DNA of 64,000 nucleotides. Source: Mycobacterium palustre (GTDB taxonomy: Bacteria > Actinomycetota > Actinomycetes > Mycobacteriales > Mycobacteriaceae). The translations under genes were made by a program, and so were the position numbers. Location of the stretch: contig NZ_LQPJ01000140.1 of NCBI RefSeq assembly GCF_002101785.1, positions 1-64,000 of the forward strand, in the 5' to 3' direction. How positions within the stretch are numbered: the stretch's first letter is position 1; the number at the start of each line of letters is the position of its first letter. A model generated the notes under the pieces. The model did not search any database. It saw nothing but the letters and a program-made list of their open reading frames with translations, and had not been told where the DNA came from. Positions 54,942-63,386 of the stretch are shown piece after piece.

Positions 54942-55676
54942 ATGGTGACGCCGAGACGTTGGTTGCGTGCTGCCGCGGTGATCGGGGCGACCGCCATGCT
55001 CCTGGCCTCCAGTTGCACCTGGCAGCTCAGCCTGTTCATCCCCGAGGGCGTCCCGCCGCCGGCCGGGGACCCGGTGCCGCCGGTGGACACCCACCTCAGC
55101 GGCCGCCCGGCGGATCAATTGCGGCAGTGGGCCGAGCAACGCTCCGCGGCGCTGGAGATTCCCGTCATCGCGCTCGAGGCGTACGCGTACGCCGCCCGGG
55201 TCGCCGAGGTGGAAAACCCGAAGTGCCGCATCGCCTGGACCACGCTGGCCGGCATCGGACAGGTCGAGAGTCACCACGGCACGTACCGGGGCGCGACGCT
55301 GTCGCCGAACGGAGATGTGAGCCCGCCGATTCGGGGCGTCCGGCTGGACGGCAGCGGCGGCACGCTGCGCATCGTCGACGCCGAGGAGGGCGCCGAAAGC
55401 GACGCCGCCGGCGTGGTGCGGGCGATGGGGCCGATGCAGTTCATCCCGGAGACCTGGCGGTTGTACGGAGTCGACGCCCACAACGACGGCGTCGTCAGCC
55501 CGGACAACATCGACGATGCGGCGCTGGCGGCGGCGGGCTATCTGTGTTGGCGCGGAAAGGATCTGGGGACGCCGCGGGGGTGGATCACCGCGCTGCGGGC
55601 CTACAACAACTCCGGCATCTATTTGCGGGCGGTGCGGGACTGGGCGACCGCCTACGCGGCGGGTCACCCGCTGTAG
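54942..55676 (+). CDS. lpqU: Lipoprotein LpqU, lytic-transglycosylase-like
   Basis: This 244-residue exported protein has a signal peptide with lipobox-like ASSC (AMLLASSCTWQL) and an MltB/SLT2-type transglycosylase domain. That domain shows TLAGIGQVESHHGTY, which contains the catalytic glutamate, MGPMQFIPETWRLYG and ALRAYNNSGIYLRAVRDWA. It should cleave peptidoglycan glycan strands. ATG 54942 follows TAGGAAGC; a longer frame from 54909 lacks a good site. It corresponds to Rv1022. The 284 bp between mazG and this gene show no gene. Confidence 0.92.
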   Translation: MVTPRRWLRAAAVIGATAMLLASSCTWQLSLFIPEGVPPPAGDPVPPVDTHLSGRPADQLRQWAEQRSAALEIPVIALEAYAYAARVAEVENPKCRIAWTTLAGIGQVESHHGTYRGATLSPNGDVSPPIRGVRLDGSGGTLRIVDAEEGAESDAAGVVRAMGPMQFIPETWRLYGVDAHNDGVVSPDNIDDAALAAAGYLCWRGKDLGTPRGWITALRAYNNSGIYLRAVRDWATAYAAGHPL

Positions 55677-55757
55677 CAGGATGTAGCAGGCTTTACGCTA
55701 AGGGCGGCCCCGCGGCCCGCACCAGCTGACTAGGCAAACTTACCCAAGGAGAACCCA

Positions 55758-57047
55758 GTGCCGATTATCGAGCAGGTCGGGGCCCGTGAGATCCTCGACT
55801 CCCGCGGCAACCCGACGGTCGAGGTCGAGATAGCCCTGGCGGACGGGACCTTCGCCCGTGCGGCGGTGCCCTCCGGCGCCTCGACCGGTGAGCACGAGGC
55901 CGTCGAGTTGCGTGACGGCGGTGAGCGTTACGGCGGCAAGGGCGTGCGCAAGGCAGTGGAAGCCGTGCTCGACGAGATCGGTCCCGCCGTGATCGGGCTC
56001 GGCGCCGACGACCAGCGGCTGGTGGACCAGGCGCTGGTGGACCTCGACGGCACCCCGGACAAGTCGCGGCTGGGTGGCAACGCCATCCTGGGTGTCTCGC
56101 TGGCGGTGGCCAAGGCGGCCGCCGATTCGGCCGGGCTGCCGCTGTTCCGCTACGTCGGCGGGCCCAACGCGCACATCCTGCCGGTGCCGATGATGAACAT
56201 CCTCAACGGTGGGGCGCACGCCGACACCGCCGTCGATATCCAGGAATTCATGGTCGCCCCGATCGGCGCGCCCAGCTTCGCCGAGGCGCTGCGCTGGGGC
56301 GCCGAGGTGTACCACTCGCTGAAGTCGGTGCTGAAGGCGGAGGGGTTATCCACCGGCCTGGGCGACGAGGGCGGTTTCGCCCCCGACGTGGCCGGTACCA
56401 CCGCGGCCCTGGACCTGATCGGCCGGGCCATCGAGTCGGCGGGATTCAAGCTCGGCGCCGATGTCGCGCTGGCCCTGGACGCGGCCGCCACCGAGTTCTA
56501 CACCGACGGCACCGGCTACGCCTTCGAGGGCACCACCCGCACCGCCGAACAGATGGCCGAGTTCTACGCGGGCCTGCTCGGCTCGTATCCGTTGGTGTCG
56601 ATCGAAGACCCGCTGTCCGAGGACGATTGGGAGGGTTGGGCGGCCCTGACCGCGGCGATCGGCGACCGGGTGCAGATCGTCGGCGACGACATCTTCGTCA
56701 CCAACCCCGAGCGGCTCGAGGAGGGCATCGAAAAGGGCGTGGGAAACGCGTTGCTGGTCAAGGTGAATCAGATCGGCACCCTGACCGAGACGCTCGACGC
56801 CGTCGCCCTGGCCCACCACAGCGGGTACCGCACGATGATGAGCCATCGCAGCGGCGAGACGGAGGACACCACGATCGCCGACCTGGCGGTGGCCGCCGGC
56901 TGCGGTCAGATCAAGACCGGCGCCCCGGCGCGCAGCGAGCGCGTCGCCAAGTACAACCAGCTGTTGCGGATCGAGGAGGCGCTCGGCGACGCCGCCCGCT
57001 ACGCCGGCGATCTGGCCTTCCCCCGATACGTGCCGGAGACCAAATAG
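55758..57047 (+). CDS. eno: Enolase
   Basis: This 429-residue glycolytic enzyme converts 2-phosphoglycerate to phosphoenolpyruvate. It has IEQVGAREILDSRGNPTVEVE, VPSGASTGEHEAVELRD, VPMMNILNGGAHADT, VSIEDPLSEDDW, LLVKVNQIGTLTET and MSHRSGETEDTTIADLAVA, the full enolase set. CCAAGGAGAACCC precedes the start. It is followed within 2 bp by the divisome gene. It corresponds to Rv1023. Confidence 0.98.
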   Translation: MPIIEQVGAREILDSRGNPTVEVEIALADGTFARAAVPSGASTGEHEAVELRDGGERYGGKGVRKAVEAVLDEIGPAVIGLGADDQRLVDQALVDLDGTPDKSRLGGNAILGVSLAVAKAAADSAGLPLFRYVGGPNAHILPVPMMNILNGGAHADTAVDIQEFMVAPIGAPSFAEALRWGAEVYHSLKSVLKAEGLSTGLGDEGGFAPDVAGTTAALDLIGRAIESAGFKLGADVALALDAAATEFYTDGTGYAFEGTTRTAEQMAEFYAGLLGSYPLVSIEDPLSEDDWEGWAALTAAIGDRVQIVGDDIFVTNPERLEEGIEKGVGNALLVKVNQIGTLTETLDAVALAHHSGYRTMMSHRSGETEDTTIADLAVAAGCGQIKTGAPARSERVAKYNQLLRIEEALGDAARYAGDLAFPRYVPETK

Positions 57048-57048
57048 C

Positions 57049-57651
57049 TTGGCCGGCAAGCCCGATCCGAAGCGCCGCTCCCCGGCACCGCGCCCGGGGA
57101 AGGCGGGCGATTCGGCTCGGCGCCGCCGTTCCACCAAACCGACGCTGCAGGAGCGCGTCGTCGAACCCATCAAGCGCCAGGTCGCCGAATCGGTCGAACA
57201 GCGGTCCGACCAGCGGCTGGGTTTCACCGCGCGGCGCGCGGCGGTGCTGGCCGCGGTGGTGTGCGTGCTGACGTTGACCATCGCTGGCCCGGTGCGCACC
57301 TACTTCGCTCAGCGCACCGAGATGAACCAGCTGGCCGCGAGCGAAGCCGCACTGCGCAGCCAGATCGCCGACCTCGAGCAGAAGAAGGTCAAGCTCGGCG
57401 ACCCCGCCTATATCGCGGCGCAGGCCCGCGAGCGCCTCGGCTTCGTCATGCCCGGCGACATCCCGTTTCAGGTCCAGCTTCCCCCGACCGCGGCGGTGCC
57501 CCCGCAGCGCGGGACCGACGCGGCCAAGCCGGCCCGCAACGACCCCTGGTACACCGCGCTGTGGCATACCATCGCCGACACCCCGCACCTGCCGCCGACC
57601 CCGCCGGCGGAGGCGCCGCCGAACCCACCATCCCCTTCCCCCGGTGGTTGA
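57049..57651 (+). CDS. Septum formation initiator family protein (DivIC/FtsB-like)
   Basis: This 200-residue bitopic membrane protein has a basic, Pro-rich cytosolic N-terminus. One transmembrane segment (about residues 64-84: AAVLAAVVCVLTLTIAGPV) is followed by a coiled coil (MNQLAASEAALRSQIADLEQKKVKL) and DPAYIAAQARERLGFVMPGD, the FtsB/DivIC motif. The tail is Pro-rich. The start is TTG 57049, immediately after the eno stop. By family it belongs to the FtsQ-FtsL-FtsB division complex. It corresponds to Rv1024. Confidence 0.9.
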   Translation: MAGKPDPKRRSPAPRPGKAGDSARRRRSTKPTLQERVVEPIKRQVAESVEQRSDQRLGFTARRAAVLAAVVCVLTLTIAGPVRTYFAQRTEMNQLAASEAALRSQIADLEQKKVKLGDPAYIAAQARERLGFVMPGDIPFQVQLPPTAAVPPQRGTDAAKPARNDPWYTALWHTIADTPHLPPTPPAEAPPNPPSPSPGG

Positions 57652-58135
57652 TCGTGCCGACCTGGAAGCGGTGGCGCGTCAGCTGGGGCGCGAGCCGCGC
57701 GGCGTCCTCGAGATCGCCTACCGGTGTCCCAACGGTGAACCCGGCGTGGTGAAGACCGCGCCGAAACTGCCTGACGGCACGCCGTTTCCGACGTTGTACT
57801 ACCTGACACATCCGGCGCTCACCGCGGCGGCGAGCCGGCTGGAGACGGCGGGGTTGATGCGCGAGATGACCGAGCGGTTGCGGCACAACCCCGAGCTGGC
57901 GGCCGCGTATCGCCAGGCGCACGAGGCCTATCTGGCCGAACGGGATGCCCTCGAGCCGCTGGGGACGACGTTTTCCGCCGGGGGGATGCCGGACCGGGTC
58001 AAGTGCCTGCACGTACTGATCGCGCATTCGCTGGCCAAGGGGCCCGGGCTGAATCCGCTCGGCGACGAGGCGTTGGCGATGCTGGCCCGCGAGCCGGGGA
58101 TGGACGCGGTGCTGGACGTGGAGGTGTGGCGGTGA
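57644..58135 (+). CDS. DUF501 family protein
   Basis: This 163-residue conserved actinobacterial protein of unknown function corresponds to Rv1025. Conserved stretches are VARQLGREPRGVLEIAYRCPNGEPGVV, FPTLYYLTHPALTAAASRLE and MPDRVKCLHVLIAHSLAKGPGLNPLGD, with a His/Cys pair (CLHVLIAHSL) that may bind metal. GTG 57644 overlaps the previous gene by 8 bp, and its stop overlaps the next start (GTGA). It always travels with ppx, so a link to polyphosphate metabolism is possible. Confidence 0.92.
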   Translation: MVDRADLEAVARQLGREPRGVLEIAYRCPNGEPGVVKTAPKLPDGTPFPTLYYLTHPALTAAASRLETAGLMREMTERLRHNPELAAAYRQAHEAYLAERDALEPLGTTFSAGGMPDRVKCLHVLIAHSLAKGPGLNPLGDEALAMLAREPGMDAVLDVEVWR

Positions 58136-59070
58136 GGGCGGCCGCAATCGACTGCGGCACCAACTCGATTCGGTTGCTGATCGCCGACTTTCGTGACGGC
58201 CGGCCGCGCGACGTGCACCGCGAGACGCGGATAGTGCGACTCGGTCAGGGCGTGGACGCGACGGGCGAATTCGCGCCGGAGGCGATCGCCCGAACCCGCG
58301 CGGCGCTGGCCGACTACGCGGCACTGCTGCGGGCGCACGGCGTCGAGCGGGTGCGGATGGTGGCCACCTCGGCCGCCCGCGACGTGGCCAACCGCGAGGA
58401 GTTCTTTGCGATGACGGCCGAGGTGCTCGGCGCCGTCGTGCCAGGCGCGGTGGCCGAGGTGATCACCGGAGCGGAGGAGGCGTCGCTATCGTTCCGCGGG
58501 GCGGTGGGCGAATTGGCTGGTGCCGCTGCGCCTTTCGTGGTGGTAGACCTCGGCGGTGGCTCCACCGAAATCGTGCTCGGCGCGGACTCCGTGACGGCGA
58601 GCTACTCGGCCGACATCGGCTGTGTGCGGCTGACCGAACGCTGCTTGCACACCGACCCGCCGACGCCCCGGGAGGTGGCTCACGCGCGGGAGGTGGTGCG
58701 CGAGCGGCTCGAAGTGGCACTGGCTGCGGTGCCGGTCGAAAAGGCCCGGACGTGGGTGGGTCTGGCCGGGACGATGACCACGCTGTCGGCCCTGGCGCAC
58801 GGCCTGACGGCGTATGACTCCGCGGCCATTCACCTTTCGCGGGTTTCCCGGCCCGACTTGCTGGCGGTGTGCGAGCGGCTGATCGGCATGACGCGATCTC
58901 AGCGCGCCGCGTTGCCGCCGATGCACTCCGGGCGGGCCGACGTGATCGGCGGGGGCGCGATCGTGGTGGAGGAGCTGGCGCGTGAGCTGCATGCCCGGGC
59001 CGGCATCGAGGAGCTGGTCGTCAGCGAGCACGACATCCTCGACGGGATCGTGCTGTCGCTTGTCGGCTGA
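58132..59070 (+). CDS. ppx2: Exopolyphosphatase/guanosine pentaphosphatase family
   Basis: This 312-residue actin-fold phosphatase has AAIDCGTNSIRLLIAD (phosphate-1), MVATSAARDVANREEF, VVVDLGGGSTEIVLG (phosphate-2) and GLAGTMTTLSALAHGL. It is a short form without C-terminal HD domain, as in mycobacterial Ppx1/Ppx2. It hydrolyses polyphosphate and possibly pppGpp. The GTG start at 58132 overlaps the DUF501 stop. It corresponds to Rv1026. Confidence 0.93.
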   Translation: MRAAAIDCGTNSIRLLIADFRDGRPRDVHRETRIVRLGQGVDATGEFAPEAIARTRAALADYAALLRAHGVERVRMVATSAARDVANREEFFAMTAEVLGAVVPGAVAEVITGAEEASLSFRGAVGELAGAAAPFVVVDLGGGSTEIVLGADSVTASYSADIGCVRLTERCLHTDPPTPREVAHAREVVRERLEVALAAVPVEKARTWVGLAGTMTTLSALAHGLTAYDSAAIHLSRVSRPDLLAVCERLIGMTRSQRAALPPMHSGRADVIGGGAIVVEELARELHARAGIEELVVSEHDILDGIVLSLVG

Positions 59071-59095
59071 CTCACATCCGTCATTTGCGTGCAAA

Positions 59096-59249
59096 CAGTG
59101 TGAACTGAGGGCTCTCAGTGTGAACTGAGGGCTTTCAGTGTGCAGTGGCGGCGGCGTTTTCGCCGAAATCCGCGCCCTGGCTTCACACGAAAAGCCGTGG
59201 CTTCACAACCAGCGCCCTGGCTTCACACGAAACGCCGGAGATTCACACT
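59096..59249. repeat. 20-bp repeats in both orientations between ppx2 and kdpE
   Basis: On the left, CAGTGTGAACTGAGGGCTCT (59096-59115) is repeated at 59116-59135, with a partial third copy. On the right, TGGCTTCACA-type units recur every 20 bp (59177-59232). GTGTGAA..GGGC on the left can pair with GCCC..TTCACAC on the right, giving a large imperfect foldback. It fills the convergent gap and may stop transcription from both sides. It is not a CRISPR: spacers are absent and the units abut. Confidence 0.75.
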
Positions 59250-59929
59250 CACGCCTCGAACCGGTAGCCCATCCCCGACTCGGTCAGCAGGTGCTTGGGA
59301 TGCGACGGGTCGTCCTCGAGTTTGCGCCGCAGCTGCGCGAGATACACACGCAGGTAATGAGTTTCGGTGGCGTAGGCCGGCCCCCACACCTCCTTGAGCA
59401 ACTCCTCGCGGCCCACGAGCTTGCCCCGGTTGCGCACCAGCACCTCGAGCATGCCCCATTCGGTCGGGGTCAGATGCACTTCGGCGCCGTCCTTGGTGAC
59501 CTTCTTGGCCCCCAGGTCGACGGTGAACGCCTCGGTCTCGATCACGGGCTGATCCATCTCGGATGCCGCCGCGTTGCGGCGGACCGCGGCGCGCAGGCGC
59601 GCCAAAAACTCGTCCATCCCAAAGGGTTTCGTGACGTAGTCATCGGCGCCGGCGTCGAGCGCCTCGACCTTGTCCGACGAATCGGTGCGCGCCGACAACA
59701 CGATGACCGGCGCCGACAACCAGCCGCGCAGGCCGGCCAGCACCTCGATGCCCGAGATGTCCGGCAGGCCGAGGTCGAGGATCACCACGTCGGGCTTGTG
59801 CTCGGCCGCCGCCCGCAGCGCGCCGGCACCGGTCGACGCGGTGACGACCTCATAGCCGCGCACCGACAGGTTGATTCGCAACGCACGCAGGATGTGCGGC
59901 TCGTCGTCGATCACCAGCACGCGGGTCAT
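59249..59929 (-). CDS. kdpE: KdpE response regulator
   Basis: This 226-residue OmpR/PhoB-type regulator is the same length as Rv1027c. The receiver domain has the acidic pair IDDEP and phospho-acceptor Asp52 (VVILDLGLPDISG), and the conserved Lys is in DDYVTKPFGMDE. The C-terminal winged helix has HLTPTEWGMLEVLVRN and YLRVYLAQLRRKLEDDP. ATG 59929 overlaps the kdpD stop (ATGA). With KdpD it induces the Kdp potassium pump at low K+. Confidence 0.97.
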   Translation of the reverse strand: MTRVLVIDDEPHILRALRINLSVRGYEVVTASTGAGALRAAAEHKPDVVILDLGLPDISGIEVLAGLRGWLSAPVIVLSARTDSSDKVEALDAGADDYVTKPFGMDEFLARLRAAVRRNAAASEMDQPVIETEAFTVDLGAKKVTKDGAEVHLTPTEWGMLEVLVRNRGKLVGREELLKEVWGPAYATETHYLRVYLAQLRRKLEDDPSHPKHLLTESGMGYRFEA

Positions 59930-62487
59930 TGTCGGATCTCCTGGGGCGCAGCCAGATCGACGACCACGGTCAGCCCGCCACCGGGAGTGTCCCCGGCCGC
60001 GATCGTGCCGCCCATGGCCTCGACGAAGCCGCGCGCCACCGACATCCCCAGGCCCACGCCGGTGGTGTTGTCGTGATCACCGAGCCGCTGGAACGCTTCG
60101 AAGATCTGATCCTCGGCGCCCTGCGGGATTCCGGGACCTTCGTCGATGACGTTGATCAGGACGCGGTCGCCAACCCGCCCCGCGTTCACCCGGACCATGC
60201 AGTTGGGCGCGTACCGCAGCGCGTTGTCGATCAGGTTGGCAAGCACCCGCTCCAGCAGGCCGGCGTCGGCCATCACCACCGCCCCACCCACGTCGACCTT
60301 GACGCGGTCGATGGCCGATCGATAGAACCCGGTGGCGCCCTTGCCGATGCTGACCAGCGCGCGCTGCACCGTCTCCTCCAGATACACGCGGTGCAGGTCC
60401 GGACGCACCACGCCGGCGGCCAGGCGCGAGGAATCCAGCAGGTTGCCGACCAGCGCGGTGAGCTGGTCGATCGACTCCTCGATGGTGGCCAGCAGTTCGG
60501 CCGTGTCCGAGGGGGAGAACGCGACGTCTTCGGTGCGCAGGCTGGACGCGGCCACCTTGGCCGCCGCCAGCGGCGTGCGCAGGTCGTGGCTGACCGCCGA
60601 GAGCAGCGACCGCCGCAGCTCGTCGGCCTGCGCGATCGCCTGGCTGCGGCCGGCTTCATCGGCGAGCTCGCGCTGCCTGATCAGGCCCGCGGCCTGCCGG
60701 GCGACCGCGCCGAGCACCCGGCGGTCGCGCGCGGACAGCTTGCGCCCGGCCATCAACATCCAGAACTCGTCGTCGCCGACCTCGATCGCGGTGTCGGCGG
60801 AATCCACGCTCACACAAGGCTCGTTGCCAACGCAGGCGACGACGTAGCGCTTCTTGCCGTTGGCGCGCTCCTCGTCGCTGGGCTCGCGCAGCATGCTGAC
60901 CGCGCGCTGGGAGTACGTCTCGCGCACGCGTTCGAGCAGGGTGTCGAGGTCGGCGCCGCGCAGCACCGACCCCGCGAACAGCGTCAGCAGTTCGGCCTCT
61001 TGCGACGCCCGCCGCGCCTCGCGGCTGCGCTTGGCGGCGCCGTCGACGAGCACCGCGACCGCGACGGCGATCATCATCAGCACCAATTCGGTTATGGCGC
61101 TGTTGGGTTCGGCGATGGTGAAGCTGTGCCGAGGGGGGATGAGGTAGTAGTTCAGCAGCAGCCCGGACAGCACCGCCGAAAGAACGGCGGGGGCAACGCC
61201 CCCCAGCAGCCCGACCAGCAGCACCCCGATGAAGAACAGCGCGCTCTCGCCGGCGGTATTCAGGTACCGATCCAGCAGCGTCACCGCGACGGCGCAAATG
61301 GCCGACGGCACGATGAGCGCCGCCAGCCACGACGCGACGCGTCGCTCGCGGGGCACCAGCGGCCTCAGGCGCAGGCCGCCCCTGGACTCCCCGTGCGTGA
61401 CCATGTGCACGTCGATCTTTCCGGAGTGCTCGACGACGGTCGCGCCGATGCCCTCCTCGAAGATGCGTGCCCACCGCGGCCGGCGAGAGGTGCCGATCAC
61501 CAGTTGGGTGGCGTTGTTCTCGCGCGCGAAATCGAGCAAGGCCGTGGGGATGTCGTCACCGACCACGGTGTGCAGGGACGCGTCCAGGCTGTTCGCCAGC
61601 TCGCGGATCTTGGCCATCCGGCGCTCGGACAGCCCGGCCAGCCCGTCGCCACGGATGACGTGCACCACCATCAGCTCGGCGCTGGACTTCGACGCGATCC
61701 GGGATGCCCGCCGCACCAACGTCTCCGACTCGGGGCCTCCGGTCACCGCCACCACAACCCGCTCGCGCGCCTCCCACACGTCGGTGATCTTGTTCTCCGC
61801 CCGGTACTTGGCAAGCGCGGTGTCCACCTGGTCGGCCAGCCACAGCAGCGCCAGTTCCCGCAGCGCCGTGAGGTTTCCGCGGCGGAAGTAATTCGACAGC
61901 GCCGCGTCGATCCGTTCCGGCGCGTAGACGTTGCCGTGGGAAAGCCTGCGGCGCAACGCTTCCGGGGTGATATCGATGAGCTCGACCTGAGACGCTTGGC
62001 GCACGATCGAGTCCGGTATCGTCTCCTGCTGTTCGATGCCCGTGATTTGCGCGACGACGTCGTTCAGGCTCTCCAGGTGCTGAACGTTGACGGTGGAGAT
62101 CACCGTGATTCCGGCATCGAGCAGTTCTTCGACGTCCTGCCAACGCTTTTGGTTTTTGCTTCCCGGCGTGTTGGTGTGGGCGAGTTCGTCGACCAGCGCC
62201 ACCTGCGGGTGGCGGGCCAGCACCGCCGGCACGTCGAGTTCTCCGAAGCTGCCGCCGCGGTACTCGATGTAGCGGGGCGGGATCACCTCGATGCCGGCAA
62301 GCAGCTCGGCGGTTTTGGCGCGCCCGTGGGTTTCGACCACCGCCGCCACCACGTCGGTGCCACGTTCCAGGCGCCGGTGCGCCTCGCCGAGCATCGCAAA
62401 CGTCTTGCCGACACCCGGTGCCGCGCCGAGATAGATGCGCAGCTCCCCGCGTTTAGGGAGGTGGTCGTTGGACGTGACGGCGCTCAC
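59926..62487 (-). CDS. kdpD: KdpD potassium sensor histidine kinase
   Basis: This 853-residue sensor kinase has the N-terminal KdpD domain with Walker A (LGAAPGVGKTFAMLGEAHRR), a universal-stress-like domain (QLVIGTSRRPRWARIF) and four transmembrane segments (about 390-490). A GAF domain leads to the HisKA helix with His near residue 632 (SAVSHDLRTPLAAAK) and an ATPase domain (VLANLIDNALRYAP, DEGPGIPQGA). The start is GTG 62487, 22 bp after kdpC. It overlaps kdpE by four bases. It corresponds to Rv1028c. Confidence 0.96.
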   Translation of the reverse strand: MSAVTSNDHLPKRGELRIYLGAAPGVGKTFAMLGEAHRRLERGTDVVAAVVETHGRAKTAELLAGIEVIPPRYIEYRGGSFGELDVPAVLARHPQVALVDELAHTNTPGSKNQKRWQDVEELLDAGITVISTVNVQHLESLNDVVAQITGIEQQETIPDSIVRQASQVELIDITPEALRRRLSHGNVYAPERIDAALSNYFRRGNLTALRELALLWLADQVDTALAKYRAENKITDVWEARERVVVAVTGGPESETLVRRASRIASKSSAELMVVHVIRGDGLAGLSERRMAKIRELANSLDASLHTVVGDDIPTALLDFARENNATQLVIGTSRRPRWARIFEEGIGATVVEHSGKIDVHMVTHGESRGGLRLRPLVPRERRVASWLAALIVPSAICAVAVTLLDRYLNTAGESALFFIGVLLVGLLGGVAPAVLSAVLSGLLLNYYLIPPRHSFTIAEPNSAITELVLMMIAVAVAVLVDGAAKRSREARRASQEAELLTLFAGSVLRGADLDTLLERVRETYSQRAVSMLREPSDEERANGKKRYVVACVGNEPCVSVDSADTAIEVGDDEFWMLMAGRKLSARDRRVLGAVARQAAGLIRQRELADEAGRSQAIAQADELRRSLLSAVSHDLRTPLAAAKVAASSLRTEDVAFSPSDTAELLATIEESIDQLTALVGNLLDSSRLAAGVVRPDLHRVYLEETVQRALVSIGKGATGFYRSAIDRVKVDVGGAVVMADAGLLERVLANLIDNALRYAPNCMVRVNAGRVGDRVLINVIDEGPGIPQGAEDQIFEAFQRLGDHDNTTGVGLGMSVARGFVEAMGGTIAAGDTPGGGLTVVVDLAAPQEIRQ

Positions 62488-62509
62488 GTCACCATCATCC
62501 CCCCTGGCG

Positions 62510-63385
62510 CTAGCCCGAGACCGGATACTGGCGGTCGAGCTGCAGGTTGAGTTGCAGCACATCGACGGTGGGCTCGCCGAAGAACCCCAGCTCGCGGCCG
62601 CTGCGGTGCTGCGCCACGACCGCTCGTATCTGGTCCGGGCTGACGTGGCGGGCCTTGGCCACCCTGGCGACCTGGATATCGGCGTAGGCCGGGGAGATGT
62701 GCGGGTCCAAGCCGCTGCCGCTGGCGGTGACGGCGTCGGCGGGCACGGCCGGGTGGTCGGTGGCGGCGCCGCGGACCGGGACGATCTGGCCGATCGTGTA
62801 GTCCTCGCCGTCCTTGGCGCAGTCGACCCGCACGCCTTCGTAGAGCGTCAGGAACGGCGTCCGCGTCGACTGGCACGGCTCGTTGACGCTGACCACCCGG
62901 GTGGGGTGCACGACGTCGCCGCGGGCGTCCCGTGGGCCGATCACCGCGAGCACCGCACCCACGCCGCCGCCGGTGCAGAACGGACGCGATCCGTCCACAC
63001 CCTCCAGTTGGCCCACCGCGTGGCTGCGGGTGCATACCTGCGTCAGCAAGCTGGGCTTGCCGGGCGCGTCGACGATGCTTTCCGGCCCCAGGTTGCTCGC
63101 GCTCGTCGACGTCGGGTCGTAGCCGTTGCCGGCCGCCGATGGGCGGCTCTGGAAGTACTGCGGCAGCGGGTTGCCATCCTTGTCGGTGAACAGCTGCCCG
63201 ATCAGCGCGCTGCCGACCGGCTTGCCGTTGGCGGTGAGGATGGATCCTTCGGCCTTGTCGCGCAAGCCGGGAATCTGCGCCACCAGCCAGACGAACACGG
63301 GGTAAGCGAGGCCGAGGACCACGGTCAGCGCCAGCAGCGCCCGCAAGGCCGCCCAGTGCATGCGAACGAAATTCGAGAACTTCAT
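62510..63385 (-). CDS. kdpC: KdpC potassium-transporting ATPase subunit, enlarged
   Basis: This 291-residue subunit of the KdpFABC pump has an N-terminal transmembrane helix (LLALTVVLGLAYPVFVWLV). GSALIGQLFT and YFQSRPSAAGNGYDPTSTSASNLGP are the KdpC signatures, and the C-terminal half has SGSGLDPHISPAYADIQVARVAKAR. KdpC is usually about 190 residues. Here an extra stretch of about 100 residues (about 113-213) holds four cysteines (VCTRS, PFCTGG, EPCQST, VDCAKD). It lies in the part facing outside, so disulfides are possible. It starts one base after the kdpB stop. Confidence 0.94.
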   Translation of the reverse strand: MKFSNFVRMHWAALRALLALTVVLGLAYPVFVWLVAQIPGLRDKAEGSILTANGKPVGSALIGQLFTDKDGNPLPQYFQSRPSAAGNGYDPTSTSASNLGPESIVDAPGKPSLLTQVCTRSHAVGQLEGVDGSRPFCTGGGVGAVLAVIGPRDARGDVVHPTRVVSVNEPCQSTRTPFLTLYEGVRVDCAKDGEDYTIGQIVPVRGAATDHPAVPADAVTASGSGLDPHISPAYADIQVARVAKARHVSPDQIRAVVAQHRSGRELGFFGEPTVDVLQLNLQLDRQYPVSG

Positions 63386-63386
63386 G

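Noticed and set aside
59096..59249. CRISPR-like short direct repeats
   Set aside because: Units abut without unique spacers, only two or three copies occur, orientation switches, and no cas gene is present.
59929..62550. An 873-codon plus-strand frame opposite kdpD
   Set aside because: The kdpD and kdpE proteins are unmistakable on the other strand, and the antisense translation is low-complexity His/Gln/Arg-rich.
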